A DNA stretch of 64,000 nt from Chamaecrista fasciculata (lineage: Eukaryota; Streptophyta; Magnoliopsida; Fabales; Fabaceae), in the NCBI GenBank assembly GCA_003254925.1, contig QANZ01030773.1, forward strand, positions 1 to 64,000. Direction: 5' to 3'. Made by a program: the position numbers and the translations under genes. Of this stretch, positions 1 to 13,800 are shown one piece after another. Position 1 is the stretch's first letter. Every line of letters starts with the position of its first letter. The notes under the pieces were generated by a model. It did no database searches and was not told the origin of the DNA. It saw nothing but the letters and a program-made list of their open reading frames with translations.

Positions 1-100
1 ACTCAAAACATTTTCAACAAAATTATCTGTAAAAAAATTCAAGCACAAAATCTTATATATAGATATTATGAAGGCAAAATAACTGCTCGTACCCTAACAT

Positions 101-883
101 ATGGGATTATTTTTAGTTATGCCCCCAATATTTTTTTTGTCAATTATACCCTCAACATTTCTCATTTGAGTCAATTATGCCCCAACCCCTAACTAATTAC
201 ATAATAGTTCAGAATGTTTGTCATCTTTAACAAATAGGTCTTTAAAAGCCATTAGCAACCCTCCTTTTCTTACCCTAAAACATCACCACCTCATGTCATT
301 GTCGCCATCCACTTTGTCCTTGTTTCCGTCGACATGGTCATTCTCATCGTCGTCCTCAATTTCCTGGTCTTCCCTAAATTATGTCGTTTTCATCCCTTTT
401 CCTTCTCTTACAATCGTATCTCTCACCCATTTTCTCTATTTTGCCTCTCTCTCCAAAGGGATTTCAAAGTTACTTTACTTCTCAATTTCGACGACCACAA
501 CGGCACTGCCATCGAAGATTGTGTGTTAATGCTGAGAGCTAGAGCTATTAGTATTTCTGCTCGATTTCTCTGTATTTGAGGCTCACCGGTGAGTTTGTGT
601 GTGATTGCCGGAATTGTGAAAATAGAGGGGGGAGATTTTTTAGGTTTCTCAATTGTAGGGACCAGTTCGTTAAATATGACAAACATTCTGGACTGTTCTG
701 TAATTAGTTAGGGACTCGTGTGAAAGAAAATTCTTGAGAGAATGGAGGATTTCTAAATAATAGAAAGTTAAAGACCTTAAAACAAAAAAAAATTGTCATG
801 TTGGGGTATAATTGACTCAAATATAAAACGTTGGAGGTATAATTGACAAAAAAATATAAGGGGTATAACTGAAAATAACCCAT
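101..883. mobile_element. Fold-back (long-TIR) non-autonomous transposon
   Basis: The left arm begins ATGGGATTATTTTTAGTTAT at 101. The right arm ends with its near reverse complement at 883. The arms stay alignable for roughly 140 bases on the left and further on the right, which has an extra stretch around 727-800. The 4 bases ACAT flank both ends (97-100 and 884-887), a possible short target duplication. The arms contain repeated TATGCCCC/TATACCCTC blocks at roughly 27-31 base spacing. The interior (about 240-640) is less AT-rich and has short open frames. It could be captured host sequence, but I recognise no protein in it. Confidence 0.7.
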
Positions 884-1640
884 ACATTATGGGTACCAAC
901 AATACTTTTGTCTATTATGAAATACTACGGGTCGAGGACTCCTTCCCCTTCTTCATATTTTTCTACAACTAGTTACAATAAATATTACAATATTAACTAT
1001 TTTTTTTGTTCTAGTATTTATACTAATTTAATGAATTAATTTTTACAAAATTGATATAAGATTTAATTTTTAAAATGTTTTATACTTTAATGATTTGACT
1101 CTTAATAATGATTTAATTTGAATTAATTTTATACCTTTTAATCTTCAAATTCACTTTAAATTAATAATTTTTTAGTCTCAAAATTTATACTACATTTTCA
1201 TTTTCCAAATGTTGAACTTAGTAGAAGGCCAAATTTTTTATGATCATAATAATTTAATAGCTAAATTATATATTTTAATTGTTTAATGATTAATTTATTA
1301 ATTCGATATAAATTTAAAAAGTAAATAATATTTTTCTCATTGATGAGGAGTCAACCCAATTTCTCAAAACACTGTTCCGTTAGACGCCGGCAACCACTCG
1401 CGCCACAGATTACGGCTTCTGTTAATTCCGTTGTTGTAGCCTCATTATTTTATCACCCAATAATATATATATATATATATTAATCCCCGGAATTATAATG
1501 ATACTAATTATTATTTATAAATTTTATTATTTTTGGGCCAGTGGTTTTTCCTTGGTCCTCTTGTTCTAGTTTTGAGTTTTAACTCCATTACGTTTACGCC
1601 GTTTCTGATTCCACCGTTTTCTTTTTTATCATTTTCTTCA
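884..1640. other. AT-rich intergenic DNA upstream of the ankyrin gene
   Basis: No coding signal is seen. The stretch is AT-rich, with one short, more GC-rich island near 1370-1440 and an (AT)n run near 1465-1480. It probably includes the distal promoter of the downstream ankyrin-repeat gene, but I cannot place a TATA box or transcription start with confidence. Confidence 0.4.
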
Positions 1641-1679
1641 CATTCTCTTTTTTTTCCTTTTGTATTTTGAGGTCTCACC

Positions 1680-1715
<36 letters not shown>

Positions 1716-1716
1716 T
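1680..1716. repeat. (ATC)n trinucleotide microsatellite
   Basis: About twelve ATC units in a row lie in the probable 5' leader region, roughly 550 bases upstream of the ankyrin-repeat start codon. A CT-rich leader-like stretch follows. This is a likely polymorphic marker locus. Confidence 0.85.
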
Positions 1717-2264
1717 TTCATCATTCATCAGTCATCACCACCTTCTCAATGCCTTTCATCTTTTGTTGATGAGATAAATGATGCGTGTATCCTTCGTTCT
1801 ATGCTCTCTCTCATTTTGATTGTTTTATTCTTTATTTTTCTTCTCCTCTTCTTCTCTCTATACATTCCAATTCCATAATCAATATATTGATTGATATTGT
1901 GTTTCTGATATCTCCAATGTTCGTTACAGGATTTCTTGCCTCTGAAATCTCAATAATGCCTTTCATGATCGTATACAGAGCACAGCAAAACGAGCTTCTT
2001 CCTTCAATCTTAGGTCAATTCTCTCTCTTATTTCTCATTTTCCCCTCGCTTTTTTTTTTTTTNTATTTTTCTATTGTTTCATATTCCTCATCGGTTGGAT
2101 TGATCGTTGATCTATCTATTGCTTCGAGGAGGCTATGGTAACTATTGGGGATGAAAGATGTTAGTGTTGATTTGGGTTTTTGCCGGAAGGAAGAAAAGAG
2201 GTTTTGATAAAAAAAAAAAGTAATTATCATTAAGAGTTAGAGAGATTCTTAGGCAGGTGAATTA

Positions 2265-5230
2265 ATGAATCCAATGGCGACACAAGCAGTGGTACAGCAG
2301 CTTCAAGCTGCGCAACCAAGTACTCCAAGGAAGAAGATGACGAAGCAATTGACAGGAAAGCGCGACGATACGCCTTTACACACTGCAGCTAGAGCAGGAA
2401 ATATGGCTGTTGTGAAGCAGATCCTTACGGGTACTGAAGATGAAGCTGAGCTGAATGAGCTTTTGATTAAGCAAAATCAGGCTGGAGAAACGGCTCTATA
2501 TGTTGCTGCTGAGTATGGTTATGTTGAATTAGTTAGGGAGATGATTCAGTATTATGATCTTCCCAATGCTGGAATTAAAGCCAGAAATGGTTTTGATGCA
2601 TTACTCATTGCTGCCAAACAAGGGGATTTAGGTATATATAGAGTAAGGATACAATTTGGTCTCTAAAAGATACACGAGTTGAGGATTCAATCCTTGAAAT
2701 TAATCTAGTTTTACACACTTTAGTCCAAAACAAAAGGACTTAAATGTATTGGTTTCCCAACTTTTAGGGATTAAAGAGTGTAAGCTGAACTTTCAAGATT
2801 GAGTTGTTAACTCGTGTATATTTCATAAACTAGTTTACCTGCTATGTTGGATTAAAGTTTTTTTGCTTGTTATTAGTGGCATTTGATTTTCAGTGGGAAA
2901 TCTTAGTTTTGTTTAACTTGATGCAGATGTATTGAAGATCCTCATGGAGGCTCATCCTGAATTGTCAATGACTGTAGATCCATCAAACACCACAGCTTTG
3001 CACACAGCAGCAACTCAAGGGCATATTGAGGTAGTTAATTTCCTATTGGAAGCAGGAAGTAGCTTAGCAACTATTGCTAGAAGTAATGGGAAAACAGCAT
3101 TGCATTCTGCTGCGAGAAATGGACATGTGAAGGTTGTAAAAGCGATTCTAGAGAAGGAGCCTACGGTTGCAACTCGGACAGATAAGAAGGGTCAGACAGC
3201 GCTTCACATGGCAGTGAAGGGACAGAACATTGCAGTGGTGGAGGAGTTGATAAAAGCTGATCCCTCATCGATAAACATGGTAGATACTAAGGGAAACACT
3301 GCACTGCATATAGCGACGAGGAAAGGCAGGTCTCAGGTAAATTAGACTACGCTTTCCTTGTTAGAGCTTAATTTATACAGAAGTATCATATTGATCTTGA
3401 GTCTTGACTGAGTTATAACAGATGATATCCATTAGTGGTACAAATTACAGGCAGTGATCCCAATGATTTTCGTTTTAAATTTAAATGTTGAGATGACAAG
3501 GAACTGATGTGGATTGTATGTGTGGCATTAATGAGGATGTTTAAAGAAACTGATCTGCCTGATGCATATATTGATTTCTGATCTTAACTTTCTGTGACAA
3601 GCTTATTGTCTTATGGTTGATAGAACTTTAGTGTTTGTATAAACATTAGTATAGTTGTTAATGTTTTCCCAGTTCTGAGGAATATTATATATATATCTAT
3701 CAGGTCCTATTATATCAAAAAAAAAATCTATCAGGTCCTATTCTTTTGTGAGTGCCAATTGTATTATTCGGCCAGACTAACTTTTTGTAACACTAATATC
3801 ATACTACCACAGTTCAGATCTTGAGTGTCAAATCTTGGTTAGGTTAGATTCTTAGGTTAGATCAATCATTGTTAACATTGATGAAACATTCATGATTATA
3901 ATCTGGAGCCAGATTCACTTTTGTGACAAATAGATATATTTTGGTTGAAAGAACCTGATTTGGCAATAAGATGGAGCATGGTTTTTCTTTTATGAAGCAC
4001 AAGTCCTAACATGGTTGTTAATTAAAAGATAATACTGAGTCAAGAATCAACCTAATTTGAATGGCCAGAATAAACGAAACAAATATAACCATGGTTGGTG
4101 AAACAAGTAATTAACATCCGATTTAGATTAATAAGGAGACACCAACAGGATTGGGTCTAGCGAAAGGGGTTAGTTTCCTACAACGTGATGAATTCAAGTT
4201 TGAATCTCCGCAAGTGTCCACATTTACTGCTTGACAATACTTCAAACTAAATTATCTCCAGTAGATGATACTTGTAGGAACAAAAAAAAAGGCTTAATTA
4301 ATCAGGAGAAGAAACTTGGCTGATAAATCTTAGTTTGTGCTTGTGCAGATTGTTAAAATTCTTCTTGGAGAGAAAGAAACCGATAGAATGGCGGTAAACA
4401 GAGCCGGCGAGACAGCACTTGACACAGCTGAGAAAATGGGAAACTCAGATGTGAAAGCAATTCTGGAGGAACATGGAATCCAGAGTGCCAAAAGCATAAA
4501 GCCTCAATCCACCACAAACACAGCACGTGAGCTGAAACAAACAGTTAGTGACATAAAGCACGAAGTGCATTACCAATTAGAACACACACGCCAAACCAGA
4601 AAACGAGTTCAAGGCATAGCCAAGCGCCTGAACAAAATGCATGCAGAAGGACTAAACAATGCAATCAACTCCACAACTGTGGTGGCAGTATTAATCGCCA
4701 CCGTGGCTTTCGCCGCGATTTTCACGGTCCCAGGACAATACGTGGATGACCCGGAAAACATACCTCCAGGACAGTCTCTGGGTGAAGCAAATATAGCCCA
4801 ACAAGTTCCATTTTTGATCTTCTTTGTGTTGGATTCTGTTGCATTGTTCATATCACTTGCTGTTGTGGTTGTACAAACTTCTGTTGTGGTTATAGAGAGC
4901 AAAGCAAAGAAGCAGATGATGGCTATAATTAACAAGCTTATGTGGTTGGCTTGTGTGCTCATAACAGTGGCTTTTTTGGCATTGTCGTTTGTGGTTGTGG
5001 GAAAGCATGAGAAATGGTTGGCTATTGGAGTGACAGTGATAGGGACAACTATAATGGCTACAACGTTGGGGACGATGTCGTATTGGGTCATACGACATCG
5101 GATTGAGGCATCTAATTTGAGGAATATAAGGAAATCTTCAATGGGAAGCAGGTCAAGGTCTTTTACAGTGTCGGTAATGTCAGATTCTGAGCTTCTAAAT
5201 AATGAGTTTAAGAAAATGTATGCCATTTAG
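2265..5230 (+). CDS. Ankyrin-repeat / PGG-domain membrane protein (ITN1/At5g60070-like)
   Basis: Three exons: 2265-2631, 2927-3336 and 4349-5230, giving 552 residues. Both introns are GT-AG and the joins keep frame (GAT codon split 1/2, then CAG|ATT). The N-terminal half (about residues 35-300) is a run of ankyrin repeats with typical GxTALHxAA cores such as GKTALHSAARNGHVKVVKAI. A PGG domain follows from about residue 360 (NNAINSTTVVAVLIATVAF), with the VPGQY loop and four predicted membrane segments near residues 367-387, 412-437, 459-479 and 484-507. Family members sit in plasma or internal membranes; ITN1 acts in salt-stress ABA and ROS signalling. The exact role here is inferred only at family level. 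The TGKRDDTPLHTAAR start and MYAI end resemble the At5g60070/At5g02620 subgroup more than ITN1 itself. The first ATG (2265) is chosen; a second Met is 3 codons later. Confidence 0.95.
4150..4291 (+). repeat. SINE-like element in ankyrin gene intron 2
   Basis: It has a degenerate tRNA-type A box (GTCTAGCGAAAGGGG) followed about 40 bases later by a B-box-like AAGTTTGAATCTCCG. It ends at an A-rich tail at 4279-4289. This arrangement fits a tRNA-derived SINE. No convincing target duplication was seen. Confidence 0.5.
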
Positions 5231-5961
5231 AAATTAGAAGATCAGATTCTCTAAGGTAAACTATACAATTCTACATATTCACTCTCTTCTCTTAGCCGAT
5301 TTTAAACAACCTGGCCCCATGGATTTATTTGGTTTTATCCAGAAAAAAAAAAAGAAAAGAAAAGAGAGAATGGTGGAATTTCAAATATATATTTCTGGTC
5401 TTACCTCATCAATGTTAATAATATGTACAAGCATAAGAAATCCTTCTCCTATATTTACTCTATACGAGTTTTTTTTTTAATCTTAACACTAGTTTTCTAA
5501 CTTTAAACGAACACTGCAATTTGCACTTTGCAACTTGCAACTGAATCAGTTTAATAGCTTATATACTCCGTTATATTTTTATTTCTGTCCAATATAAGAC
5601 ATATCAGTTTAATAGTTAAAATTGTTTCAATCGGTTGTTAAATTTTTTTTTGGGGGGAGTAAGGATTGGAACATTTATCCTTTATTTCATATTAATCAGC
5701 TTGGCTAATACATATAAATGCAATTTTAATTTTTTTAAAAAATAAAATAAATCATAACCACATATTTCTTTTAATGAATTTTTCTCGATTTATTAAATCG
5801 TCAATAAATAAGGTCAAACCAATTCTTATAAGTGAATCACTCATTTTACCATCAAACGAGTTGATATATATATATATATTAATAATTTCAAATTGAAATG
5901 CAATAAATTTGAAACTACAAGCTACTCTTTACTAATCTTTTTTTTTTTTTCAACTAAACTT
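5231..5961. other. 3' flank of the ankyrin gene, AT-rich
   Basis: Probable 3'UTR followed by simple A- and T-rich intergenic sequence. It has an (AT)n run near 5863-5880. No open frame with recognisable homology was seen. Confidence 0.4.
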
Positions 5962-6133
5962 GGTTGGCCTAGTAATCGAGCTCATTAAGTTGCTTAAACA
6001 AGGTCAGGAATTTGAATCCTATGTATGCAACAATCAATTAGTCAGCGACTGATCCTTAAATGGAACATCGAACCGCGGAGGATTAATCCTTGACTTGTCG
6101 GGCTGGGGGATACCTTAGAAAACAAAAAAAAAA
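5962..6133 (+). repeat. tRNA-derived SINE
   Basis: It starts GGTTGGCCTAGTAATCGAG, which matches a pol III A box. A B-box-like GGTCAGGAATTTGAATCC lies about 45 bases later. The body has the CGAACCGCGG...TTGTCGGGCTGGGGGATACC layout I associate with plant SINEs, and it ends in an A-rich tail at 6118-6133. No clear target duplication was seen. Confidence 0.7.
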
Positions 6134-7897
6134 TCTTTTTTTGCCCATATTAACAAATAATGTCAAATTGAGTCTAAAATTAAATTTAGGACCAAAAATG
6201 AAAAACTATGAAAATTTGTATCTAACTCGTTTTTAAGTCTAATTTGACGTCATTTACTAATACTTTCAACTACATAAAAAGAGAATTTATCAAAATTAAC
6301 ACGTAGCTTTAAACACATTGTGTTTAGACTTGAAACAAAAGAACATTTAGACTTGAGACCGAAAAAAATATAATCAACTTCATTCACTTGACAATAAAAC
6401 AAATAATCCACTCTCAAGACTTAATTCAACTTTTTTTTTTTGTTACAAAACGAGGCAAAAAGCCAAGAACCAAAGAAACAAAACACAAGAAAAGAAACTA
6501 AAAACCACGAGGGACCAGAGTCCCTGGTAGATCATCATACAAAATGATCCTTACTTCAGCAGGAGGAGCATTCTAAACTCTCCTATCAAACTCAAAGCCC
6601 AAGCCCAAACTCGCAATACAATCGGCCACACGGTTAACTTCTCTCAACGTGTGATGAATAATAACATGCCAATCTCTTCTCATCATTCCATAAACTAGGC
6701 ACAGCATGACTTAATTTAACTTTATTTGTAGATAATTCCAATTGAATAAAAAAAACCCTTATCATTAACAACACAAAACTCTAAACTTAATATAAAAAAG
6801 CCAAATAACACTTCTAATCGTTCGAAGAATTCAAAACTAATAAGCAAAATAAAAATAAATTATAAACATTGTTAAGCTAAGAAAACAAAATAAACACATC
6901 AGTGATACTATTGGAAGATATACCTGAAATAATTCAACACAAACAATTTCAAATTTCCCTCCGCTTAACGGTGGGGGCCACAAAAGGAACCTAAATGATA
7001 AATGCCACCATAAGAACATAAAAAACAAAGGCTATCACCCTCCTGTTTAGATTTGGTATTTCACTATTCTGTAGAACCTTTGAAGCTTGAAGTCTTCTTA
7101 CAAGGTGGGGTAAATCATTACAAGTAGAAACTTGACATATGGATCACAGTGCAAAAGCAAGAAATGGCCGGGATGTCGGTATAAATGTGAATATCATACA
7201 CAAACACTTACATACCGACCAAAAAGATCATTCATCATGTGAACCCAAGACCATAATTTTCACAAAAATTCAAAATTTCAACTACAAGACTGCATTAAAA
7301 AATACAAGCTTGATATCATTTGCCAGGTGATGCTATCTGCAGAAGTATGAGACCCATATTTTTTCTTTCTACCTCTTTCTATCTCTCTAAACTGCATCAA
7401 ATAAACCAACATTCACACTTTAGAGGACCCAAAAGCTTATCTGCAGATGGTTTACATTGGGCCAAATATTTTGGCCATAACATAATTCTACAAAACAAAT
7501 ATAACAAATGTACAATTCATTCTGACAAAAAAAAAATGTACAATTCATTACGAAATATGAATTAGTCCAACAGAAACAGGCAAGTGTATTTTTTGTGCGT
7601 GAGATTAGTAGGCACTTGTCAGTCAGTCAGCCCAATCTGTCAGACTGCTAGTACTAGGTTATCCTTACTGCTTCAATTTTTTAAAAATATTTTCTTCGCC
7701 TTGGAACAAAAATAAAAATAATAGAATTACAACAGCAAAAGAAATGAGACACTAGTGGATTGCGCCACATTGCTCAGTAAAACATAATTGATAGGAGAGG
7801 AAAGCCAAATTGAAGGCACACTAAAGCTGCAAAATAACTTACGCTCTAATGAATTAAATCCATAAACTGAATTTACACATTGAAGTTTCTTTCCTCA
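6134..7897. other. Intergenic region, 3' side of NOT2
   Basis: AT-rich, with no coding sequence I can support. The part adjoining 7897 must hold the 3'UTR and polyadenylation signals of the - strand NOT2 gene. The short frames here (for example 6837-7028 and 7139-7330) are compositionally random. Confidence 0.4.
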
Positions 7898-10800
7898 TCA
7901 ATGTTGAGGCAGTTGCGGTCTCTTTTCCAACATTTCATAATGTAGAACAAAATTTTCCTGCGGGAAAGATGTCGATTAGAGGTCAAGTATTATGAAGGAA
8001 AGATAACTTAGGGGAAAAGGGGAGTGATCATAAATATATATTTGAAATCTAACCTTGCGCATCGTCTCAAAATTGCTTGGATCAAAACAATGATATGATC
8101 CTCTCTCATACGTGGCTGTTTTCACCAGCGGCTCTACATTAGGAACTCTTATAAACCATAAACGATGCTCTTTGTGGTAAAACCAGCCTCGGTTGTAACT
8201 GAAAGCACAAAAACCTACCGGTGTAAGAAATTATTGGAGAAGGAAAAATAATCATTAAGTAAGCCAATATATACAAAAGGATCAATATATCATATACCAA
8301 GTTCTGACCATTGATTTTACTTCTAACTAATGATGGCTAAAACCTGTGCAATCTAATGATGGCATTTGACTAGGAAAGAATCTTAATCAATGCTAACCAT
8401 GTGTCTCTCCACCATGGCCTAGTAATTGCTTCTATATCCCCTCTTCCACTAGTGGAAAATTAAGTTATTCATTCTCACCATGAAAACACAATCTCCATGA
8501 ATCATAATAATGCTAAATAATCCAGAAGTTGAAGTTGAAAGTACTTAAATTTGATAGAAGAAAGCTCCCATTAGCCTAGATTTTCTCTTCCGTATCATAA
8601 AGGAGACCAGCTCACAAGTAGCCATTAGCACCCACAAGATGAGCTAATGAGATTAATATAATAATGAACTAATCAAATAGGAAATGTAGAAACCAACAAG
8701 TGGTTGGTTTGAATGGTAGACACTTCGATCTCCACCCTTGTTAGAAAATCTTTACCTCCACTATGAGACCTTTCGATTTAAACAAAGATTAATCCTCACT
8801 TTGAAATGTAAAACGGATACATAGAGATATGTTGTAAGAGAGGTGAGGACAGGGATCAAGTGGAAGAGTTGGTTACTAGAAAAAGCTAAGAGAGAATAAT
8901 TTATACAAGAGAGAGGCTCATGGCTGACTATCATTAGTTAGGTGGTACTCTAGGTCCTAGTCAAACTCCATTGAACAATTAGGTGGCTTTAGCATTAGAT
9001 GGAAATAAACTCAATGGTCGAAAATTGATGCAATCAAATACTTTACTGATTAAAAGATGAATAAGGGAGCATGGCATACAGTTCATTTGCGGCATATAGT
9101 TGAGCCTCATCTTTTGGCATGCTGCAAAAGAGATATTTTTAGTACTTCTTATAATAAGAAGAAAATCAACGATCAAGTGAACCAAAAACAAATAAATAAA
9201 AAAGCACCTGTAAAATATGTAAAACAATGTTTCCACTGTAAACTTTGAAAAATAGCCTTGCTGCACCACCCAAAAAAAAATAGACTTTTAGCCCAAATTT
9301 GAAAAAAAAAATAATTATAGAACCTATTAAAGAAGCATCTCACATGTAGCACAGGTGGCTGTTTAGCATAGTAACACTGGGGCACAGTGAACTCTGGATC
9401 ACCCTTAGCCGGTTCATCAGACCACGGAGACCCAAAAGTCTTGTGAAGATTTTCCGATGAATTCAAATTTAACCCTAGTGTTGTAAGATCGATTCCAAGT
9501 GCAAGAGATGTAAGATCAGGATCACTCATCCTGATTACACTTAACAAACCAAGCAAACCAAATGGATCTGGGTTAGATTGTGAAGTTTGCATGGACTTCA
9601 TCCCCTGATCCCTAAAAGGCTGATTTACAGCTGTCATTTGTTGAAGGCGGAACTGGGATTGGTTCTGGTGCTGTTGATACTGCTGGATAAGCTGGTCATA
9701 TGATCCCATACCGGAAACTGGATTTGGAGAATTTAGAGGTCTTAATCCAATGCCAGGAGGTCCGCTGGTCTAAACAAAAGTCCAAAAAGCAATGATGTCA
9801 GGAAAACTTAGGTTCTTTTATAGAGATACATACAGGGAGGGGAAAAAATAAGCCTAAATGGGCACATCATACTACAAGATAGGGATGATCGTGGATAGGG
9901 TATTAATAGGATACTATGATTCCCAAACTCGGTCCTAGACTTGAGTGAGTATCAAAATCAATCCCCATCATTAGACCTACCGAATGGTCAGATCCCCATA
10001 CCCAAACTTAAATCCAGAGAAATTTTAAAATAATTATTTTCTATTAATATAAAACTTATTTTCATCAATTTTTCATATCTATAACTATCAAAAAAAAAAA
10101 AAGTAAACCATAAATATGAATGTATTATTAAATATTTAACATTTTATCCTCACAATTTCTACATTTTTCAACACAATTTAAAAACACTATATTTATATAT
10201 ATATATACACAAATATTTCCTATTACGGGTAGGGTACAAGTAGTGTACCCCCTTACCCATCCGGCATCCGCAGACCCATAAGGTAAAAACTCAGGCACCT
10301 AGAGGGTCGCAAGACAAGCTATAAGAGAAAGATGACATTTTTTCAAAAAAAAGAAAAGAAGAAAAGAAAAGAAAGGTGCTCTCAGTTATAAAGAAAAAGC
10401 AACCAGCAAAAAGCAAACAGCGGTAAAGCTTGAAGACCTGTGAATGATAGGTTGAATGTGAAGATGGAAACATATCCGATCCATGTAGATGGAGAAGATC
10501 CTGGTTGTTAGATGAAAAAGAGACACCTCCACTACTAACTGAAGGAGCATGCTGTTGTTGTTGCTGTGGACGATGTGATAAATATGTTCCCCCCAAGCCA
10601 AAACCAGCAGACCTTCCGATCTACACATTGAAAACACAGAACATTGATACAAGATTCTATCCATTAATATCAAAGACTTGCGATTGTACATCTTCATATA
10701 TATGTCGGACTTCTCTTATCTATAAAAACATTAAACTCACAGAGAAATGCTGAGATTGCATCATTGACACGGAATTGTCATGAAGTTGTTCTTTCTGATG

Positions 10801-13800
10801 CACATCCAACCCGTAATCTGCACTACCACCTATCCAAATACAAATAGGGTAAAAAGAAATTTGTGTAGCAACTAAACAAATTTTCTACAAAGCACCAGGA
10901 GGTTTGTGAACAGACATGGACGATCATAAAAAATTAATGCCGTCATATATTCAGATAAAGAAGACTATGATGTTATTTGCAACAAGAAATTAGAGATAAA
11001 TCAGTTCAAACCAACAAATAGAATTACTCCGTATCGCTAAGAGTCAGCATCCTCATTAAGCACATACGAGAGCAAACAAGAGAACAATGATACGAAAAAC
11101 AGGAATAACTAAAGCAAATCGACACTAACGGAATAGAATACTGATTACTGATACATATTGCACTAACGTGAGCACAAACAGAAACAAATAAGACAGGCAA
11201 AGAAAGTAACCAGATATATGCACCCAAAAGCCCTTATGTAAGAGAATGTAAATACAGAGTTATTCTCAATCTACAAAAACAAAACACTCTAAATTTCAAA
11301 TGAAAAAGAAGAGTCGACAATACTATAAAACAGCAAAAGAATCCTCAGAAATCAAAAAACAAATAACCAATTTGCCACATCTAAGCCAAACAATGTACCA
11401 GACCTTTGAATCCCGGTAAAGCTGGAAAATCTTCATTTTGAATGCTGAACTCTTGGTTTTGTTGGACAATAGGACTAACACCAAGACCCTGCTTCCGCAA
11501 GGAGCCTGAAATTTATGCCTTACATCATTTAATTGAAGAACAGATATAGCATGCAAAAAAGAGCATTTTCATTCACATACCTAACTGTCCTTGGGGCCCT
11601 CCAGCAGAACTAGGACGACTAGACAATTGAGGGAAGTCATTAATGTCAAAAGGTGAACCATCACTGGAATTCACATCATTCAACATCCCTAAAGAGTTCA
11701 AGTTATTTACTGCTTGGACATGGCTCTGTGAAAGCGGACCTCCAGCACTGGGATAAGAATTTCCTAGCATTGACATTACCTGAGGTGATCCTGAATAAAG
11801 AAAATGTTGTCACAAATAAAAAGCATGCCTTACCTAAACAAAACAAACTCAAAGTTTAAAGGGAAAATTGTAATATACAAAAAACCTAAAATTGAGTTTA
11901 TTATGTAATTCAAGTACATTCGAACAACAAAATACCATCTAACATTCACACGTCACAACAAGCTTACCCACAATTGAGAACCTAATCATAACAACATAAC
12001 ATAACGAATCATATCACACGTTGGATTGTGAAGTCAACTGCAGACTTTCAACTTGACTTATGAACATAAGTAATAGTCTTTTCTTGACATAAATAAAAAA
12101 AGTCATAATCCCTGTACAGGGAACCCAAGGAAAAAGGAGAGATCTTAAGTCTTAATGCCATTCTTTGACCCAATATTTTCCATGACACAAACTAGAGTGG
12201 ACAAGATGCTGGACAAAACAATATGACATTTCCAGGCATCATAGATAGGTATTAACAAGCAATGTATCAAGGTAAATTACAAACAAAAACTCTTACAATG
12301 AGATTTATCTTGGAAAGAGAATTACACTCATGCCACTTCAATGCATAAGTGACTACCAAAAAGCATACCTTGAGGAAGCACACCACTCATCAATCTGTTC
12401 TGTCCTTGCACACTTAAACCACCAGATCCACTGTTCACATTTAAATTTAGACGAGAAGCAAGGCCAGGGACAGACAACCCTCCAGCAGAGCTTATACTCC
12501 TCCCAATGTTCCCCCCACCAACCATGTTTCCCATAGAACTTGTAATTCGAGAACCTGCATTTCCCAAAATTGGGGATACTCCCAATCCTGGAACAGCATT
12601 TCTATTACCAATTGCAGCAGATGTTGGAAGAATCCCAGGAATAGAACCACCAACTCCATTTGCGCTACTACTAAATCCAGGATTTCCTACAACATTTATA
12701 CCTCCTCTATTGGTGACTCCAGAGTGTCCATGGGAGCTGCCATGAGATAGCTGCAAAAATGATAGAGAATAGATATGGGAAAAAAGTAAGTATACAAAAT
12801 GCCATTTGAGAGATAAATGACAGAGAGAGCATATGAAAGTATGATCAAAGTTTATACATGAAAGCTCCTGTAGTCATTTCACAATGTAAATGCACGTGCA
12901 AATACCTGAGACAGAGCTACAGGGAGATTATTAGACCCAAATCTTCCACTAGCAATATTTCCTGTAGGCTGTTGAACCCCACCAGATGGAACGCTATTTA
13001 AGGTCGAGTTTCTTGAAGTGAGTGAGCCTGGCATGTTGGGAACATTAAAGCTCCCATGAATATTGTGCAACCCCTGAATAGGCCCTGCAGAAAGAACCTA
13101 ACAATTATGCCTCTACGAGGAAGAGAGATGGGGGGCTGCATAAATCTAGCAAAATATGCCCACCAGTGTGATGAAAAACAGGAGAGGCTGCACCAGACTG
13201 ACCAGAGAATGATGTAGCAAAAGACCTCCCAGCACCATCAGGAAGATTTGAAGCAGATCCGTTCAAAGAAGACTGCAATATAACTCTTACAATTTATATT
13301 GATGGTTGAGACTCAACTTGCCGCAAGGGATGACATCAAGAAATGGGAATCAAAATCTCACAAGATCTAAAACTAATATGTAAAGTTACAGAGTATTCCA
13401 TTCATTCTATGTGATGCACCCAACATGAATATGCAAGAAATATTCATAAACAGGGAGGAATTTACAACTTAACAAAGAGTTTCCTACAACTTCAGTAACA
13501 AAGAGAAGCTTCCAAGGGTCAATTGAACATAATGAAAAAGTAAGACTGAAAGTAATCTTCATATCAGTGACAAAGAATGAACATCCAGTTAAAGTGAAGA
13601 ATCAATAGATACTGTAGAAAAAGCCTAAAGATCAAACCTAAGCACACTTTAACTCCTCTATTCCCCGTCAACATTTCTATTCTGATCCCACCAGATAACA
13701 AATATTTGTGTTGGTCCTGCTTTCTTATTATATGGTTTCCCGTACCAAATCTACAGAATATTTTACCATAATGTTCATGTCATGACACATACTAGCAACA

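Noticed and set aside
1660..1878. Ile-rich 72-codon frame over the (ATC)n run
   Set aside because: Low-complexity translation of a microsatellite in a probable untranslated leader.
4609..5226. 205-codon open frame on the - strand
   Set aside because: It is the antisense shadow of exon 3 of the ankyrin/PGG gene, whose + strand reading has clear domain homology.
12330..12745. + strand frames opposite NOT2 exon 4
   Set aside because: Shadows of the Gly/Ser/Asn-rich NOT2 coding exon on the - strand.
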